From Anaerolineales bacterium (GTDB lineage: Bacteria; Chloroflexota; Anaerolineae; Anaerolineales; UBA4823), in NCBI GenBank assembly GCA_016932955.1, contig JAFGBV010000004.1, forward strand, positions 22,231 through 86,230: a stretch of DNA of 64,000 nucleotides, given 5' to 3'. The notes beneath the pieces are model-generated. The model was not told the DNA's origin. It searched no databases and saw only the letters and a program-made list of their open reading frames with translations. Shown in pieces: positions 54,154-63,708 of the stretch (position 1 is its first letter; every line of letters starts with the position of its first letter). The position numbers and the translations under genes are program-made.

Positions 54154-57100
54154 ATGTCCAAATCACAACCTTCTCAGATTATAAAAACTCTGCAATCGAT
54201 CCACCATTGGCTGGCACCTGCATTGGTGTTCCTGTATCAGATTGTAGGAGTAGTGGCTTTTGGCATATACCCGCTACTTGCTGCCGATTGGGTGAAAATA
54301 CCATTCATTGGCTCATTCCTGGACCATACGCTCTATTTCAATTCATCCACCCCCATCCGTCCTGGCACATGGGAAATCCAGAAGATGAAATGGGAGTTTG
54401 GTTATCGTCTGAGCGCGATTGACGGTCTGCCAATTTCTGATGTAGCGGAGTTATATGACACCTTGGAACGCTATTCCATCGGCGACGTAGTTGAAGTGCA
54501 AGCATGGACAGCACAAGGCGATCTCACTACACACAATATCACCCTGATTCACTTCCCCACAATCGATCAGTGGGGTTACATCATTACACCTTATGCCATC
54601 GGCTTGATCTACCTGTTCACTGGTTTATGGGTATTTGGCCTCCGCCGGCGAGACGCAACCGGCCGCGCCTTTGCTGTATTCACCACCTCAGCCGCAATTG
54701 CCATGGCTGGTCTGTTCGACATATCCACTACAAATCGCCTGACTCAACTGTGGACCGCGGCAATCGCCATGATGGGCGGATCGTTGGTCAGCCTGGCCTT
54801 CATCTTTCCTCAAGAAATGCGTTTTATCCCCCGCCACCCCTATCTGCGCTGGGTGGGGTATGCGGTTGCCGGCATCTTGATCCTGAATGCCGTGCCGACG
54901 ATCTATAATTACCAGCGCCCCGATGCGTACGTAGGCGCCTGGAGGCTGGAGTACATCTTTGCCGGGCTATCAGTACTAACCTTTCTGGGGATCAGCCTGC
55001 TCCGTTTCTTCACCACATCCCTGCCGGTGGTGCGCGAACAGGCGCGCTGGACGCTCATCGCTGCCAGCATTGCCTTTGGGCCAATGGCTGTCTTCTTTAT
55101 CATCACAGTCATCCAGCCAGCCATCACCTTTACGCCCTTCTTATTCATCACACTGATCGTCTTCCCACCTGTTATCGCTTACACCATCTTGCGCTACCGC
55201 CTGCTGAAAACCGATTACCTGCTCAGCCGGGTGCTGATTTATACCCTGATGATCGTGCTGATCGCAATCAGCTATGGGCTACTGGTGACAGGCTTGAGCC
55301 ATCTCCTGGCCGGGTCGTTGCTGTTGAAAAGTCCATTCGTCAGCGGATTGATCATCTTTGTATTGGCGCTTCTCTTTTTACCTCTGCGCGTTCGCTTGCA
55401 GCAGCAGGTAGACCGTATCTTTGCTCGTGGCCAGGGCGCTTACCGTGCGCAGATACAACTCTTCAGCCGTGAGCTGACTCAAGCGATGGATCTCGCCACA
55501 ATCCTCAGCTTGTTACGGCGTTATATCAACGATAACCTGATGCCTGTTCAGGTGCATACCTTTACCCATGATGTGCTGAGCGATTTTTATGTCGCAGCCG
55601 CAGATCACAAAGGCAATGGAAACCGCCATACCAGCGATCTGCGCTTTGCTCCTACCAGTGCTCTTGTGCAAACCTTGGGAAGCCAGAGACAAGCGCTGTA
55701 TATCAGCGACTTCAGCCAGATCCCCAAAGGCTTACAGCCAGAACAGGCGCGGATAGCCCTGCTCGGTGCGCAGTTGTTCATCCCCCTGCCCGGGCGGGAA
55801 GGGTTGACAGGATGGGTAGCCTTAAGCCAGCGCCGCTCAGGCGAACCTTATAACAGCCGGGATATCGAATTCCTGGAGGCGATAAGCGATCAAGCCTCGC
55901 TGGCAATCGAACGAGCGCAGGTGGTAGCTGACCTCGAGCGACGAATCCATGCCATGAATGTTCTCACGCGCGTCTCGCAAGGGATCAATGTTACCCTGGC
56001 TTTTGATGACATCCTGGAGTTGATCTATGCCCAGACTAACCAGGTGATCCCCACCCGCGATTTTCGCATCGCCCTGCACGACAAGCATAGCGACTACCTG
56101 TACTTTGCGTTTTTCCTGGAAAATGATGAGCGCATCTCCACTCGCGAAGGGCGTCCCATTCCATTTGGTCAAGGACTGGAGCGCGAGGTGATGCGCCTGC
56201 GCCGCGCTTTGATCACGGACGACTATGAGCGAGAATGTCGCGGCCGCGGCGCGCTTCCCAGCGCACAGGGGCTTTACGCCTGGATTGGCGTTCCTCTGAA
56301 TACCGGGGCGGAAACGATTGGCGTGCTCACGCTCGGCAGCCGCGATCCATCGGTCATTTATACAGAAGAACAAGGCAACCTGGTGCAGGCTCTGGCTGAT
56401 CAGGCTGCGGGAGCAATCATCAAAGCGCGCCTGCTGCAAGAAGCTGAGCGCCGCACCCGCCAATTGACCACCCTGAACGAGGTTGCCCGAAGCTTGAGCT
56501 CCACCCTGGATATTGATCCATTGCTGAAGCAAATTCTGAACAGCGCCGTTGAAATTCTCAACTGCGAAGCAGGCAGCTTGCTGCTGGCAGAACCCGAAAC
56601 AGGTGAGCTGGTTTTCGAAGTAGTGCTGGGACCGGCTTCTGACGAGCTGCTGGGGAAGCGAATGTCTCCCGGTGCTGGATTGGTGGGCAAGGCCGTCGAA
56701 GAACGCCAGCCGATCATCCAGAATGATGTGCGGCGCACCAAAGAATGGTCTGAAGCGCAAGACCAGGAAACCGGATTCACCACCAATGACCTCCTGGTTG
56801 TGCCCATGCAGGTAAAAGATCAGGTGTTGGGAGCCATCGAGGTGATCAACCGCAAAGATGGGCTCCCCTTCTCGCAGGACGACCAGGAATTGCTGATGGC
56901 TTTCACCAGCCAGGCTGCAGTAGCTCTTGAGAATGCCCGCCTCTACAATCTCACGGATCAGACCCTCGCCGCACGTGTGGAAGAGCTCGCTGTCATGCAG
57001 CGTATCGACCGCGAGTTGAACGCCAGCCTGGATGTTGACCGCGCCATGCGCATCACGCTGGAATGGGCAATGCGTCAATCTCGCAGCGACGCTGGATTGG

Positions 57101-58221
57101 TCGGTGTGCACGAGAGCGATGTGATCCGCATCATGGCATCCCAGGGCTATGACACTGAGCTGAATACGTATAAGGATCAAACAATTCCCACAAGTGTGTC
57201 ATCGATCAGGCTTGCCATCGACACAAGCCAGGCGCAATGCCTGCATATGGCCGATAGCGATCTGATCGAGGGCAGCGCGTACAGCGCCATCTTGAAAGGC
57301 GGGAAAAGCCAGGTTGTGATCCCCATCCGGCGCGAAACCGAAGTAATAGGCATCCTTTTGCTGGAGAGTCGCACGGCAGATACCTGTCCAGAGGATGTGA
57401 TTGCGTTCCTTTCCCGCCTTAGCGACCATGCCGCAATTGCCATCTCGAACGCCCAGCTTTATACCGCCGTGCAAGCCGCCAACCTGGCAAAAAGTGATTT
57501 TGTATCCTTCGTGTCTCACGAGCTAAAAACGCCGATGACCTCGATCCGAGGTTTCACTGATCTGCTCGCCAGCGGCGTTGTGGGGGTAGTGAACGAGAAC
57601 CAGTCTAACTTCTTGAACACCATCCGCTCTAACGTAGATCGAATGGCAACCCTGGTTTCCGACCTGGCGGACGTTTCACGCATCGAAGCCGGACGCCTGA
57701 GGCTAGATTTTGCTGCCGTGCCGGTGGCTGAGGTGGTTGAAGAAGTTGTGCGCTCATCACGGGCACAGATGGAAGCGAAAGAGCAGACTCTGGAGCTGAA
57801 GATCCCCGAAACATTGCCAGACATGTGGGGAGACCGCATCCGCCTGATCCAGGTGCTAACCAACCTGGTCAACAATGCCTATAAATATACCCCGCAAGGT
57901 GGTCATATTCAAATCAATGCGGAAGAAACTCAAAACCGCTGGGATCCTGATGGCGCCCCCAGGGTAATCCATATTGCTGTCCAGGATAATGGTTTGGGGA
58001 TCAGCCCGGAGAATCAAGCCAAGATTTTCCAAAAATTCTTCCGTGCTGATGATCGCCGCATCCAGGATATCCCCGGTACCGGCCTGGGGTTGAATATCAC
58101 CAAGACCCTGGTAGAGAACCAGGGCGGGCGGATCTGGTTTGAAAGCGAAGTCGGCAAAGGTACAGTGTTCCACTTTACCACACCGGTGGTGGAGACCGAG
58201 GAAAAGCAAGCCGACGCATAA
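54154..58221 (+). CDS. Membrane histidine kinase with PDZ-like domain and GAF repeats
   Basis: 1355 residues. After one N-terminal helix (about 20-47) comes an extracytosolic PDZ-like segment (about 85-145: WEFGYRLSAIDGLPISDVAELYDTL by pattern), then about nine further helices (150-425). Cytosolic GAF-like domains occupy about 430-590, 605-760, 780-940 and 955-1105, joined by coiled coils. The HisKA box has H1122 (VSHELKTPMTSIRGF), and HATPase boxes follow: N (LTNLVNNAYKYTP), G1 (QDNGLGIS) and G2 (GTGLGLNITKTLVENQGG). No response regulator gene is adjacent. A FIST-domain gene follows after 15 bases, a likely partner sensor. Confidence 0.93.
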   Translation: MSKSQPSQIIKTLQSIHHWLAPALVFLYQIVGVVAFGIYPLLAADWVKIPFIGSFLDHTLYFNSSTPIRPGTWEIQKMKWEFGYRLSAIDGLPISDVAELYDTLERYSIGDVVEVQAWTAQGDLTTHNITLIHFPTIDQWGYIITPYAIGLIYLFTGLWVFGLRRRDATGRAFAVFTTSAAIAMAGLFDISTTNRLTQLWTAAIAMMGGSLVSLAFIFPQEMRFIPRHPYLRWVGYAVAGILILNAVPTIYNYQRPDAYVGAWRLEYIFAGLSVLTFLGISLLRFFTTSLPVVREQARWTLIAASIAFGPMAVFFIITVIQPAITFTPFLFITLIVFPPVIAYTILRYRLLKTDYLLSRVLIYTLMIVLIAISYGLLVTGLSHLLAGSLLLKSPFVSGLIIFVLALLFLPLRVRLQQQVDRIFARGQGAYRAQIQLFSRELTQAMDLATILSLLRRYINDNLMPVQVHTFTHDVLSDFYVAAADHKGNGNRHTSDLRFAPTSALVQTLGSQRQALYISDFSQIPKGLQPEQARIALLGAQLFIPLPGREGLTGWVALSQRRSGEPYNSRDIEFLEAISDQASLAIERAQVVADLERRIHAMNVLTRVSQGINVTLAFDDILELIYAQTNQVIPTRDFRIALHDKHSDYLYFAFFLENDERISTREGRPIPFGQGLEREVMRLRRALITDDYERECRGRGALPSAQGLYAWIGVPLNTGAETIGVLTLGSRDPSVIYTEEQGNLVQALADQAAGAIIKARLLQEAERRTRQLTTLNEVARSLSSTLDIDPLLKQILNSAVEILNCEAGSLLLAEPETGELVFEVVLGPASDELLGKRMSPGAGLVGKAVEERQPIIQNDVRRTKEWSEAQDQETGFTTNDLLVVPMQVKDQVLGAIEVINRKDGLPFSQDDQELLMAFTSQAAVALENARLYNLTDQTLAARVEELAVMQRIDRELNASLDVDRAMRITLEWAMRQSRSDAGLVGVHESDVIRIMASQGYDTELNTYKDQTIPTSVSSIRLAIDTSQAQCLHMADSDLIEGSAYSAILKGGKSQVVIPIRRETEVIGILLLESRTADTCPEDVIAFLSRLSDHAAIAISNAQLYTAVQAANLAKSDFVSFVSHELKTPMTSIRGFTDLLASGVVGVVNENQSNFLNTIRSNVDRMATLVSDLADVSRIEAGRLRLDFAAVPVAEVVEEVVRSSRAQMEAKEQTLELKIPETLPDMWGDRIRLIQVLTNLVNNAYKYTPQGGHIQINAEETQNRWDPDGAPRVIHIAVQDNGLGISPENQAKIFQKFFRADDRRIQDIPGTGLGLNITKTLVENQGGRIWFESEVGKGTVFHFTTPVVETEEKQADA

Positions 58222-58236
58222 ACCCATGAGAACACA

Positions 58237-59430
58237 ATGACACTATCAGCAATCATTGGATCTGCACAATCATTGGAAGGCCGCGAGGCAGCCGCCCACG
58301 CAACCCACCGCGCCCTCGAGCAAATAGGAAGAAACCCGCCCGCATTAGGCCTGGTCATCGCGTCGCATTACCATCCTATCCAACAGGTATTGAGCAGCTC
58401 TTCCAATCTCCTGGGTGAAATTCCCCTGATCGGGTTCTCCACCACTGCGGAAATGACCGCCGAGGCGAGCAATCAGCGCTCCGTGATCGTTATTCTAATC
58501 GCCGGGGAAGGATTAAACGCCAAGGCCGAATGGTTTGCAAACTTTGGCGCAGACAGTCGCAGCGTTGCCCAGCTCCTGGCTCAGGGATTCCAGCTCGATC
58601 GCGGGAGCGGTCCCATATTTGTCGTGGCAGATGGATTCAATGGAGATGCCAAGCAATTCTGCGCCGCCTTGCCTGCAGGCGATTATCCCCTGGCTGGCTG
58701 TCTGGCAGGAGGCAATCTCCTGCAGGCCCACACCTACCAGATCGGAGGGCGGCAATCCGGTAGCAACGGTTTATCCGCTGCTCAGCTTACTGGCCCCATT
58801 GTTATGGGAGTCGGTTCTGCGCATGGCTGGTATAAAAGCGGCAAGTATTACAACGTCACTCGTACCAGCGGCCCCTGGGTGCGCATGCTCGACGATAAGA
58901 CGGTCGCTGAAACCTATGCCAACCTGTTCAAATACCCGGAGCGGGATTGGCTCTACCCGCCTCTCAATGAATTAGTACGCCTCTACCCGCTGGGGATTGA
59001 ACAAGAAGGGGAGGAGCCACTGCTGCGCTCCCCGCTGCGTATGGAAGCCGACGGCAGCTTGCGGATGCACACCACGATCCCAGAAGGAGTAACTGCCCAT
59101 GTGATGGTGGGTGGAACGGAAGCCTGCCTGGAGGCCGCCAGGCAAGCAACCCAAAAAGCACGGGAAGAGGTTGGCGAGGCGCGCCCCATCCTGGCGCTGG
59201 CGCTGATCGATGTCGCATGGCAAATGCTCTTCGAGGCGCAGCCAGGGCGAGAGATGCAGGCAGTGCGCGAGGCGTTGGGAGAAGGCATTCCACTTGCTGG
59301 CGGTTACACGCTGGGACAGATCACTCGCCTGAGCAACCGCCCAGGTCACAAAAGTAACGCCGACAACGGCGCACTCGAGTTACTGAACCAGCACATTCAA
59401 GTCGTTATATTTGCTGAAGCAAAAGCATAA
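58237..59430 (+). CDS. FIST N/C-domain sensory protein
   Basis: 397 residues. FIST_N (about 15-225) has LIGFSTTAEMTAEASNQRSVIVILIA and the LAGCLAGGN turn; FIST_C (about 230-375) includes PLYPLGIEQ-like and GYTLGQI segments. FIST domains bind small ligands, perhaps amino acids, and often partner with kinases or diguanylate cyclases. No membrane helix. Placement 15 bases after the giant kinase gene suggests that it feeds that kinase. Confidence 0.88.
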   Translation: MTLSAIIGSAQSLEGREAAAHATHRALEQIGRNPPALGLVIASHYHPIQQVLSSSSNLLGEIPLIGFSTTAEMTAEASNQRSVIVILIAGEGLNAKAEWFANFGADSRSVAQLLAQGFQLDRGSGPIFVVADGFNGDAKQFCAALPAGDYPLAGCLAGGNLLQAHTYQIGGRQSGSNGLSAAQLTGPIVMGVGSAHGWYKSGKYYNVTRTSGPWVRMLDDKTVAETYANLFKYPERDWLYPPLNELVRLYPLGIEQEGEEPLLRSPLRMEADGSLRMHTTIPEGVTAHVMVGGTEACLEAARQATQKAREEVGEARPILALALIDVAWQMLFEAQPGREMQAVREALGEGIPLAGGYTLGQITRLSNRPGHKSNADNGALELLNQHIQVVIFAEAKA

Positions 59431-59452
59431 TCCTCTTGATCAGGCATGCGGA

Positions 59453-59486
59453 GGGTTGCTGCAGGCAGGTCACACGGCAACAACCC
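59453..59486 (+). terminator. Possible hairpin after the FIST gene
   Basis: GGGTTGCTGC (59453-59462) and GCAACAACCC (59477-59486) pair in nine of ten positions with a 14-base loop. No strong T-run follows (ACATCCTTCTT), so it is a weak terminator candidate. Confidence 0.4.
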
Positions 59487-59533
59487 ACATCCTTCTTATT
59501 GTGGTTAACGAATGACATGAAAGGAGCACAGGT

Positions 59534-60832
59534 ATGAGGCGCATCTATTGGATTCCTGGGATCATTGTATTAGGGATATTGTTCGCCTGGGGAGCAGGCA
59601 TTGGGCTGGCTGCCCAACCATCAGCCACCCCCCCGCAACCGAATGACCCGGCTGCCAACAGCCGTTTACCGGAAGATCCCGATGCAATCACCTTCGAGCC
59701 GGCCGGGCTGATTAACTATCAAGGCCGCCTCTTGCAAGGCAGTATGCCCTTCCACGGCACGATCGGCATGACCTTCCGATTTTACCAGGTCAGTACGGGC
59801 GGTGATCCCTGGTACACAGAAACACAGACCGTGACCGTGTCGAATGGTCTGTTCAGTGTATTGCTAGGCAGCGTGGAGCCGCTGGATGGCTGGGCAGAGA
59901 AATTCGCCCGCCAGGTGTGGCTAGGTATCCAGCCGGCAGGCGCTGCCAAGGAGTTGACGCCGCGCCAGCCAATGGGTGCTGCTGCCAGTGCCTTCAGCCT
60001 GATGCCGGGATCAACTATTTACGATATCAATTCAGGAAACGTGGCACAGGATCACTATATCCACACATTCTATGTTTCGGCAGATAACCACCCGGCGGCA
60101 TCTTTCCGCTCCAACAGCAACTATGCCATCGCCGCCTATGGCAATGGAGGATCAGGAGTCCGAGTCGATTCTGTTGCCGGAAAACAAAATGACGACTACG
60201 GTGTGCGTGCTACCAGCGATATGGGCGACGCTGTCTTCAGTTGGAGCACTGGCGCAAGCAACGACGATCATGGTCTCAGCGCCCGCAGCCTGCACGGATA
60301 TGGAGTCTATGGCTGGGCAGAAACGAGCGGGGGGTACGGCTTCTACACCGACCAGAAGATCTACGCCGGGGGCGGTTGTACCGGCTGCACGCTCAGCTAC
60401 GTCAGCCACAATACCGGCGAGACGAACTTAACGACTGGTGACCTGGTACATGTCCTGGGCGTGGAAACAGCCTGGGCTGATACTGCAACGCCGGTGATGC
60501 AGGTGGCGGCTGCCCGGGATGGCGAGGCCGTACTGGGTGTGGTGGCAGAGCGGGTAGAGATCAGCTTTGCCGATGAGAGCCAGGAAAATATGGCTCCCGG
60601 CGCATACTTCCACCCCGCCCAAGGCGCAGCAGCGCCAGGGGATTACGTGATCATTGTGATCCAGGGCATGGCACAGATCAACGTGAGCGGATTAGGTCTC
60701 CGCCAGCCCGGTAGCACGCTGTACTGGAGCCCCCAAGGCCTGACCAGCGAGCAAACAGATACAACGATCGGCGTGCTACTGAGCGAAGCAGATGCCAAAG
60801 GGCTGGCCTGGGTTCTCCTGGGCATCCATTGA
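59534..60832 (+). CDS. Secreted hypothetical protein, NYQGRL-type beta domain
   Basis: 432 residues with a signal peptide (about 1-28, ending GLAAQ) and a Pro-rich linker. Residues 55-150 carry the pattern GLINYQGRLLQ, MTFRFYQVSTGGDPWYTETQTV and VSNGLFSVLLG, which I associate with large secreted proteins of Chloroflexota and related groups. The middle has repeated short Gly/Ser beta motifs (residues 175-290), and a CTGCTLSYVSHN segment leads to a C-terminal beta domain. AAAGGAG precedes the ATG. Function unknown; probably extracellular. Confidence 0.75.
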   Translation: MRRIYWIPGIIVLGILFAWGAGIGLAAQPSATPPQPNDPAANSRLPEDPDAITFEPAGLINYQGRLLQGSMPFHGTIGMTFRFYQVSTGGDPWYTETQTVTVSNGLFSVLLGSVEPLDGWAEKFARQVWLGIQPAGAAKELTPRQPMGAAASAFSLMPGSTIYDINSGNVAQDHYIHTFYVSADNHPAASFRSNSNYAIAAYGNGGSGVRVDSVAGKQNDDYGVRATSDMGDAVFSWSTGASNDDHGLSARSLHGYGVYGWAETSGGYGFYTDQKIYAGGGCTGCTLSYVSHNTGETNLTTGDLVHVLGVETAWADTATPVMQVAAARDGEAVLGVVAERVEISFADESQENMAPGAYFHPAQGAAAPGDYVIIVIQGMAQINVSGLGLRQPGSTLYWSPQGLTSEQTDTTIGVLLSEADAKGLAWVLLGIH

Positions 60833-60852
60833 CAGGTGATAAGGTGGCGAAT

Positions 60853-61155
60853 ATGAAATCTCGCAAGATCATCTTCTTGCTGTGTGCAATTTCTCTGGTC
60901 GCTGGATTAACCCTCAGTTGGTTGCAGGCAAGCCGCGCAAGTGCCGATGGAGAGGAAACCTGGACGATCGACTGGTGGGTAAGCGCCAGCGGTGGTCACC
61001 CACAAGGTTTGACCGCTAGAGGATACTCCATCAGCAGTACCATCGGGCAGATGGGTTATGGAGCCTCCTCGGGCAGCGGCTTCACCCTCGATCACGGGTA
61101 CTGGCAGTTCAAACACCTCAGCAAGATGGCGCTGCCCATCATCATAAAAAGATAA
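60853..61155 (+). CDS. Small secreted protein with C-terminal LPIIIKR tail
   Basis: 100 residues from ATG 60853, five bases after AAGGTGG; the longer frame from 60829 is less likely. A signal peptide (about 1-32) is followed by WTIDWWVSASGG, YSISSTIGQMGYGASSGSGF and TLDHGYWQFKHLS, a single copy of the TLSGTIGQ beta module seen in secreted Chloroflexota proteins. The end, MALPIIIKR, resembles the YIPMSIRQ end of the M14 carboxypeptidase here. Same direction as the preceding secreted protein and close to it. Confidence 0.7.
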   Translation: MKSRKIIFLLCAISLVAGLTLSWLQASRASADGEETWTIDWWVSASGGHPQGLTARGYSISSTIGQMGYGASSGSGFTLDHGYWQFKHLSKMALPIIIKR

Positions 61156-61177
61156 GCAGAGACCAGTATCAACATGA

Positions 61178-61217
61178 GGGGCTTGTCTTGAATGGTATGC
61201 CGTCCAAAACAAGCCCC
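61178..61217. terminator. Bidirectional terminator
   Basis: GGGGCTTGT (61178-61186) and ACAAGCCCC (61209-61217) pair perfectly, and CTT/AAA extends the stem imperfectly. It lies between convergent genes and is followed by ATTCTCTTAG. Confidence 0.65.
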
Positions 61218-61233
61218 ATTCTCTTAGAGAGAA

Positions 61234-61641
61234 TTATTGCTTTGCTTCCTGGTCCCCAGAATCTTGCAGCGCAGGCGTTTCTGGCGTCTTCTCCCCGCGG
61301 GTGACAATGTGGATCAAGATCAGTGCCAGTCCGAAAAAAGTGGGCAGCAAACCCACCAGCATCCAGGGACCAAAGCCCAACGGAACCTCAACCCGCAATA
61401 GAGAGCCCAAGGGAAAAAGCCCGACGCACAATGCGATCCCCAAAGCCGTGATCACAATACCCCAGCGTAGTGCATCTTTGCCGTTTCGCCGGGTATGCTC
61501 AGTCCGGATCAAGCCTCTTTCTGCCAGGGCCAGGGTTTCGCGGTAGCTCAGGTAGCGCCAAAAAGCGACGATTCCGACCAGTGCAACCAGGATGAACGCC
61601 CCGGCGCAGCATGGGACTACAGGACTGTTGAATAAATCCAT
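61234..61641 (-). CDS. DUF6249-like membrane protein
   Basis: 135 residues with three hydrophobic segments (about 12-30, 58-78 and 90-112). A basic stretch RYLSYRETLALAERGLIR follows the first, a pattern common to small DUF6249-type proteins near sigma factor or DUF4097 genes. The C-terminus is acidic and soluble. It lies 23 bases downstream of the DUF4097 gene and is probably co-transcribed. Confidence 0.65.
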   Translation of the reverse strand: MDLFNSPVVPCCAGAFILVALVGIVAFWRYLSYRETLALAERGLIRTEHTRRNGKDALRWGIVITALGIALCVGLFPLGSLLRVEVPLGFGPWMLVGLLPTFFGLALILIHIVTRGEKTPETPALQDSGDQEAKQ

Positions 61642-61664
61642 TTTCGCATCTCCTATCCGGCAAT

Positions 61665-62960
61665 CTACGGTAGTACTTCCAGGGTTACATTGCCACTATT
61701 CGTGCTGGCGGTGAGCTGCATCCCCCCACCACCAACCATGCCCACCAGGTGTTTTTCGCTTAGCTCACCAACCATCGTTACCAAGAAGTCCGTTTTTATA
61801 ACGCCAAAGCCCGTCTGCAGATCGATATCCAAGGCGCTATCAGCAGGCAGGTAGAGCTCAACATTTCCAAACTCACTGCTGACCGTATGCGGTCCTTCTC
61901 CTAATGAGCCGGAATAACTCACTTTTCCGTTGTTTGATTGCAGGTTTAGGGTAACAGAAATTCCATTGGTGATAACAATATCCCCAAAACCAGAAACTAC
62001 TTCCAGGGAGCCTTGCGTTCCATCAACGGTGATACTACCGCTGTTGGTTTCAAGATCATAGTTATCAGCAACCACGCGGGTCAGAGAAATATCTCCAAAA
62101 TCGCTCCTCACCAGCAGATCGCCGTTAATCTCCAGATCGCTCAAAGTAACCACGCCATTACTCGTCTGCACATCCAGAGGCCCCGCCTCACCATTCTCAA
62201 AGGTGAGGCTGCCGAAATTACTGTTAAGGGTAACTTCCCCGCTGACTTCAACATCTTCCAGTCTCACCGTGCCGCTGCCCGACCACGCAGCCACCTCTCC
62301 TGCACTGGATGTTTCCAGGCTGACATCTCCGAATTCGGAGCTCAGATCAATCGCTTCTTCGCCTGCCTGAACACCCTGCGCTTTCACCTGACCGCTCTGC
62401 GTGCTGGCTGTCACTGTACCAGAGACATCAATGAGGGTAACATCTCCAAAATCAGAATGAAGGTCCGCGCCGCCGCTGGTTCCGGTGAGGGCGACATCGC
62501 CGCTGCTCGTGGAGGCGACCACATTGGTATTTGCCGGGAGCGTAATCGAAAAGTCAACCGAGCCGCCACCTTGAACAAGACGCCAGTTTGAGACTGTATC
62601 AGGCCGCTCAACCCGCACTGTCACCCGACCCGCTGTCTGCGTGACCACGACCTCCATATTATCCACCGCCTCCTGTGCTGATTCCTGGGTAGCGCCAAAT
62701 CCAACCTTGTGGGCGAGGATGACGATCTCACCCTCCTCACCTGCTTGCAATTGGATTTTCCCAAAATCACTTTCCACGTCGAGCACCACAGGCTCGCTCA
62801 CTTCCAGGCGCTGCTCCTCATCCGCCTCAGCCTGAATCGAGCGCACTCCTGGTGAGCCAAGAGCCAGTGCGCGAATGCCCGCATAACCAGCCAGGACAAT
62901 CCCGGCGCACAGTGCTAATAGGATTACAATAATCACCACAACCAACAACACTTTTTTCAT
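61665..62960 (-). CDS. DUF4097-family beta-repeat membrane protein
   Basis: 431 residues from ATG 62960, chosen because GGAGG lies seven bases upstream; the frame from 62972 includes that site. One N-terminal helix (about 3-25) anchors a long extracytosolic part made of short beta repeats of the form SEFGDVSLETSSAGEV, NSNFGSLTFENGEAG and RSDFGDISLTRV, the DUF4097 right-handed beta pattern. Such proteins are often linked to ECF sigma or anti-sigma systems. The divergent ECF gene at 63112 and the TGAAAC box between them fit this. Precise function unknown. Confidence 0.85.
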   Translation of the reverse strand: MKKVLLVVVIIVILLALCAGIVLAGYAGIRALALGSPGVRSIQAEADEEQRLEVSEPVVLDVESDFGKIQLQAGEEGEIVILAHKVGFGATQESAQEAVDNMEVVVTQTAGRVTVRVERPDTVSNWRLVQGGGSVDFSITLPANTNVVASTSSGDVALTGTSGGADLHSDFGDVTLIDVSGTVTASTQSGQVKAQGVQAGEEAIDLSSEFGDVSLETSSAGEVAAWSGSGTVRLEDVEVSGEVTLNSNFGSLTFENGEAGPLDVQTSNGVVTLSDLEINGDLLVRSDFGDISLTRVVADNYDLETNSGSITVDGTQGSLEVVSGFGDIVITNGISVTLNLQSNNGKVSYSGSLGEGPHTVSSEFGNVELYLPADSALDIDLQTGFGVIKTDFLVTMVGELSEKHLVGMVGGGGMQLTASTNSGNVTLEVLP

Positions 62961-63028
62961 TTTGACCTCCAATCAGTCCGAGAGCAGAGGAAATTCCGCT
63001 CATATTTCTGTGCTTCTCTATAATATTT

Positions 63029-63054
63029 GACCAACAACGGCGAAAAAAGTTTCA
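63029..63054 (-). promoter_or_regulatory. Candidate ECF-type promoter for the DUF4097 gene
   Basis: On the minus strand TGAAAC (63049-63054) is followed 17 bases later by GTC (63029-63031), like ECF -35/-10 pairs. It lies about 70 bases before the DUF4097 ATG. A second TGAAACTTT in the opposite sense (63090-63098) forms a 9-bp inverted repeat with it (AAAGTTTCA, 63046-63054). Confidence 0.4.
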
Positions 63055-63111
63055 CCAGACAAGTTGTTATTTTCCCGAGCAAACAGAATTGAAACTTTCT
63101 CAGCATAAGGG

Positions 63112-63708
63112 ATGTCTAAAAAGATAGAGATGGATGCAAAGGAACAGGAATGGGTCCGGCGGGCGCAGCAAGGCGACACGCAGGCATTTGCAAATCTGGT
63201 GAAAGAAAACCAGGTGTTTGTATATAACCTCGCCTTACGAATTCTCTCTGACCCTGTAGAGGCGGAAGATGCCGCCCAAGAAGCCTTCGTTCGCGCCTGG
63301 CTTGCCTTGCCCCATTTCCGCAGCATGGCGCGCTTCCGCACCTGGATGTACCGGATCGTGGTCAACCTGTGTTATAACCGCTTGCCGCACCTCCGGCGCA
63401 CCTTGGCTGAGTTGGATTACGAAGATTGTTCAGAGCTGTCCGATGTTAGATCAGCGCTCCCATCGACAACAACAGACCCAGAAAGCAGTGTGCTGGTTGA
63501 AGAAAGGCGCGCTTTTCTTCATCAGCAGATCGATAATTTACCGCAGAGTTATCGCTTATTAGTGATGCTGCGCTACCAGGAAGCCCTACCCTATGAGGAG
63601 ATCGCCAGCGTGACCAGCCTGCCCCTCGGCACGGTCAAAACTGGTCTATTCCGCGCCAGGGCATTACTGCGCAATGCTTTGCAGGGATACGAGGAGGAGC
63701 GAAGATGA
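63112..63708 (+). CDS. ECF-type RNA polymerase sigma factor (second)
   Basis: 198 residues. Region 2: RRAQQGDTQAFANLVKENQVFVYNLALRI, VEAEDAAQEAFVRAWLALPHFRSMARFRTWMYRIVVNLCYNRLP by parts. Region 4: LPQSYRLLVMLRYQEALPYEEIASVTSLPLGTVKTGLFRARALLRNAL by parts. It belongs to the RpoE-like branch. AAGGG lies before the ATG. The following gene overlaps its stop by four bases and is a membrane anti-sigma candidate. Confidence 0.94.
   Translation: MSKKIEMDAKEQEWVRRAQQGDTQAFANLVKENQVFVYNLALRILSDPVEAEDAAQEAFVRAWLALPHFRSMARFRTWMYRIVVNLCYNRLPHLRRTLAELDYEDCSELSDVRSALPSTTTDPESSVLVEERRAFLHQQIDNLPQSYRLLVMLRYQEALPYEEIASVTSLPLGTVKTGLFRARALLRNALQGYEEERR

Noticed and set aside
55837..57180. 447-codon minus-strand frame opposite the histidine kinase
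   Set aside because: It lies inside the GAF region of the kinase on the other strand and its translation is compositionally odd, without family features.
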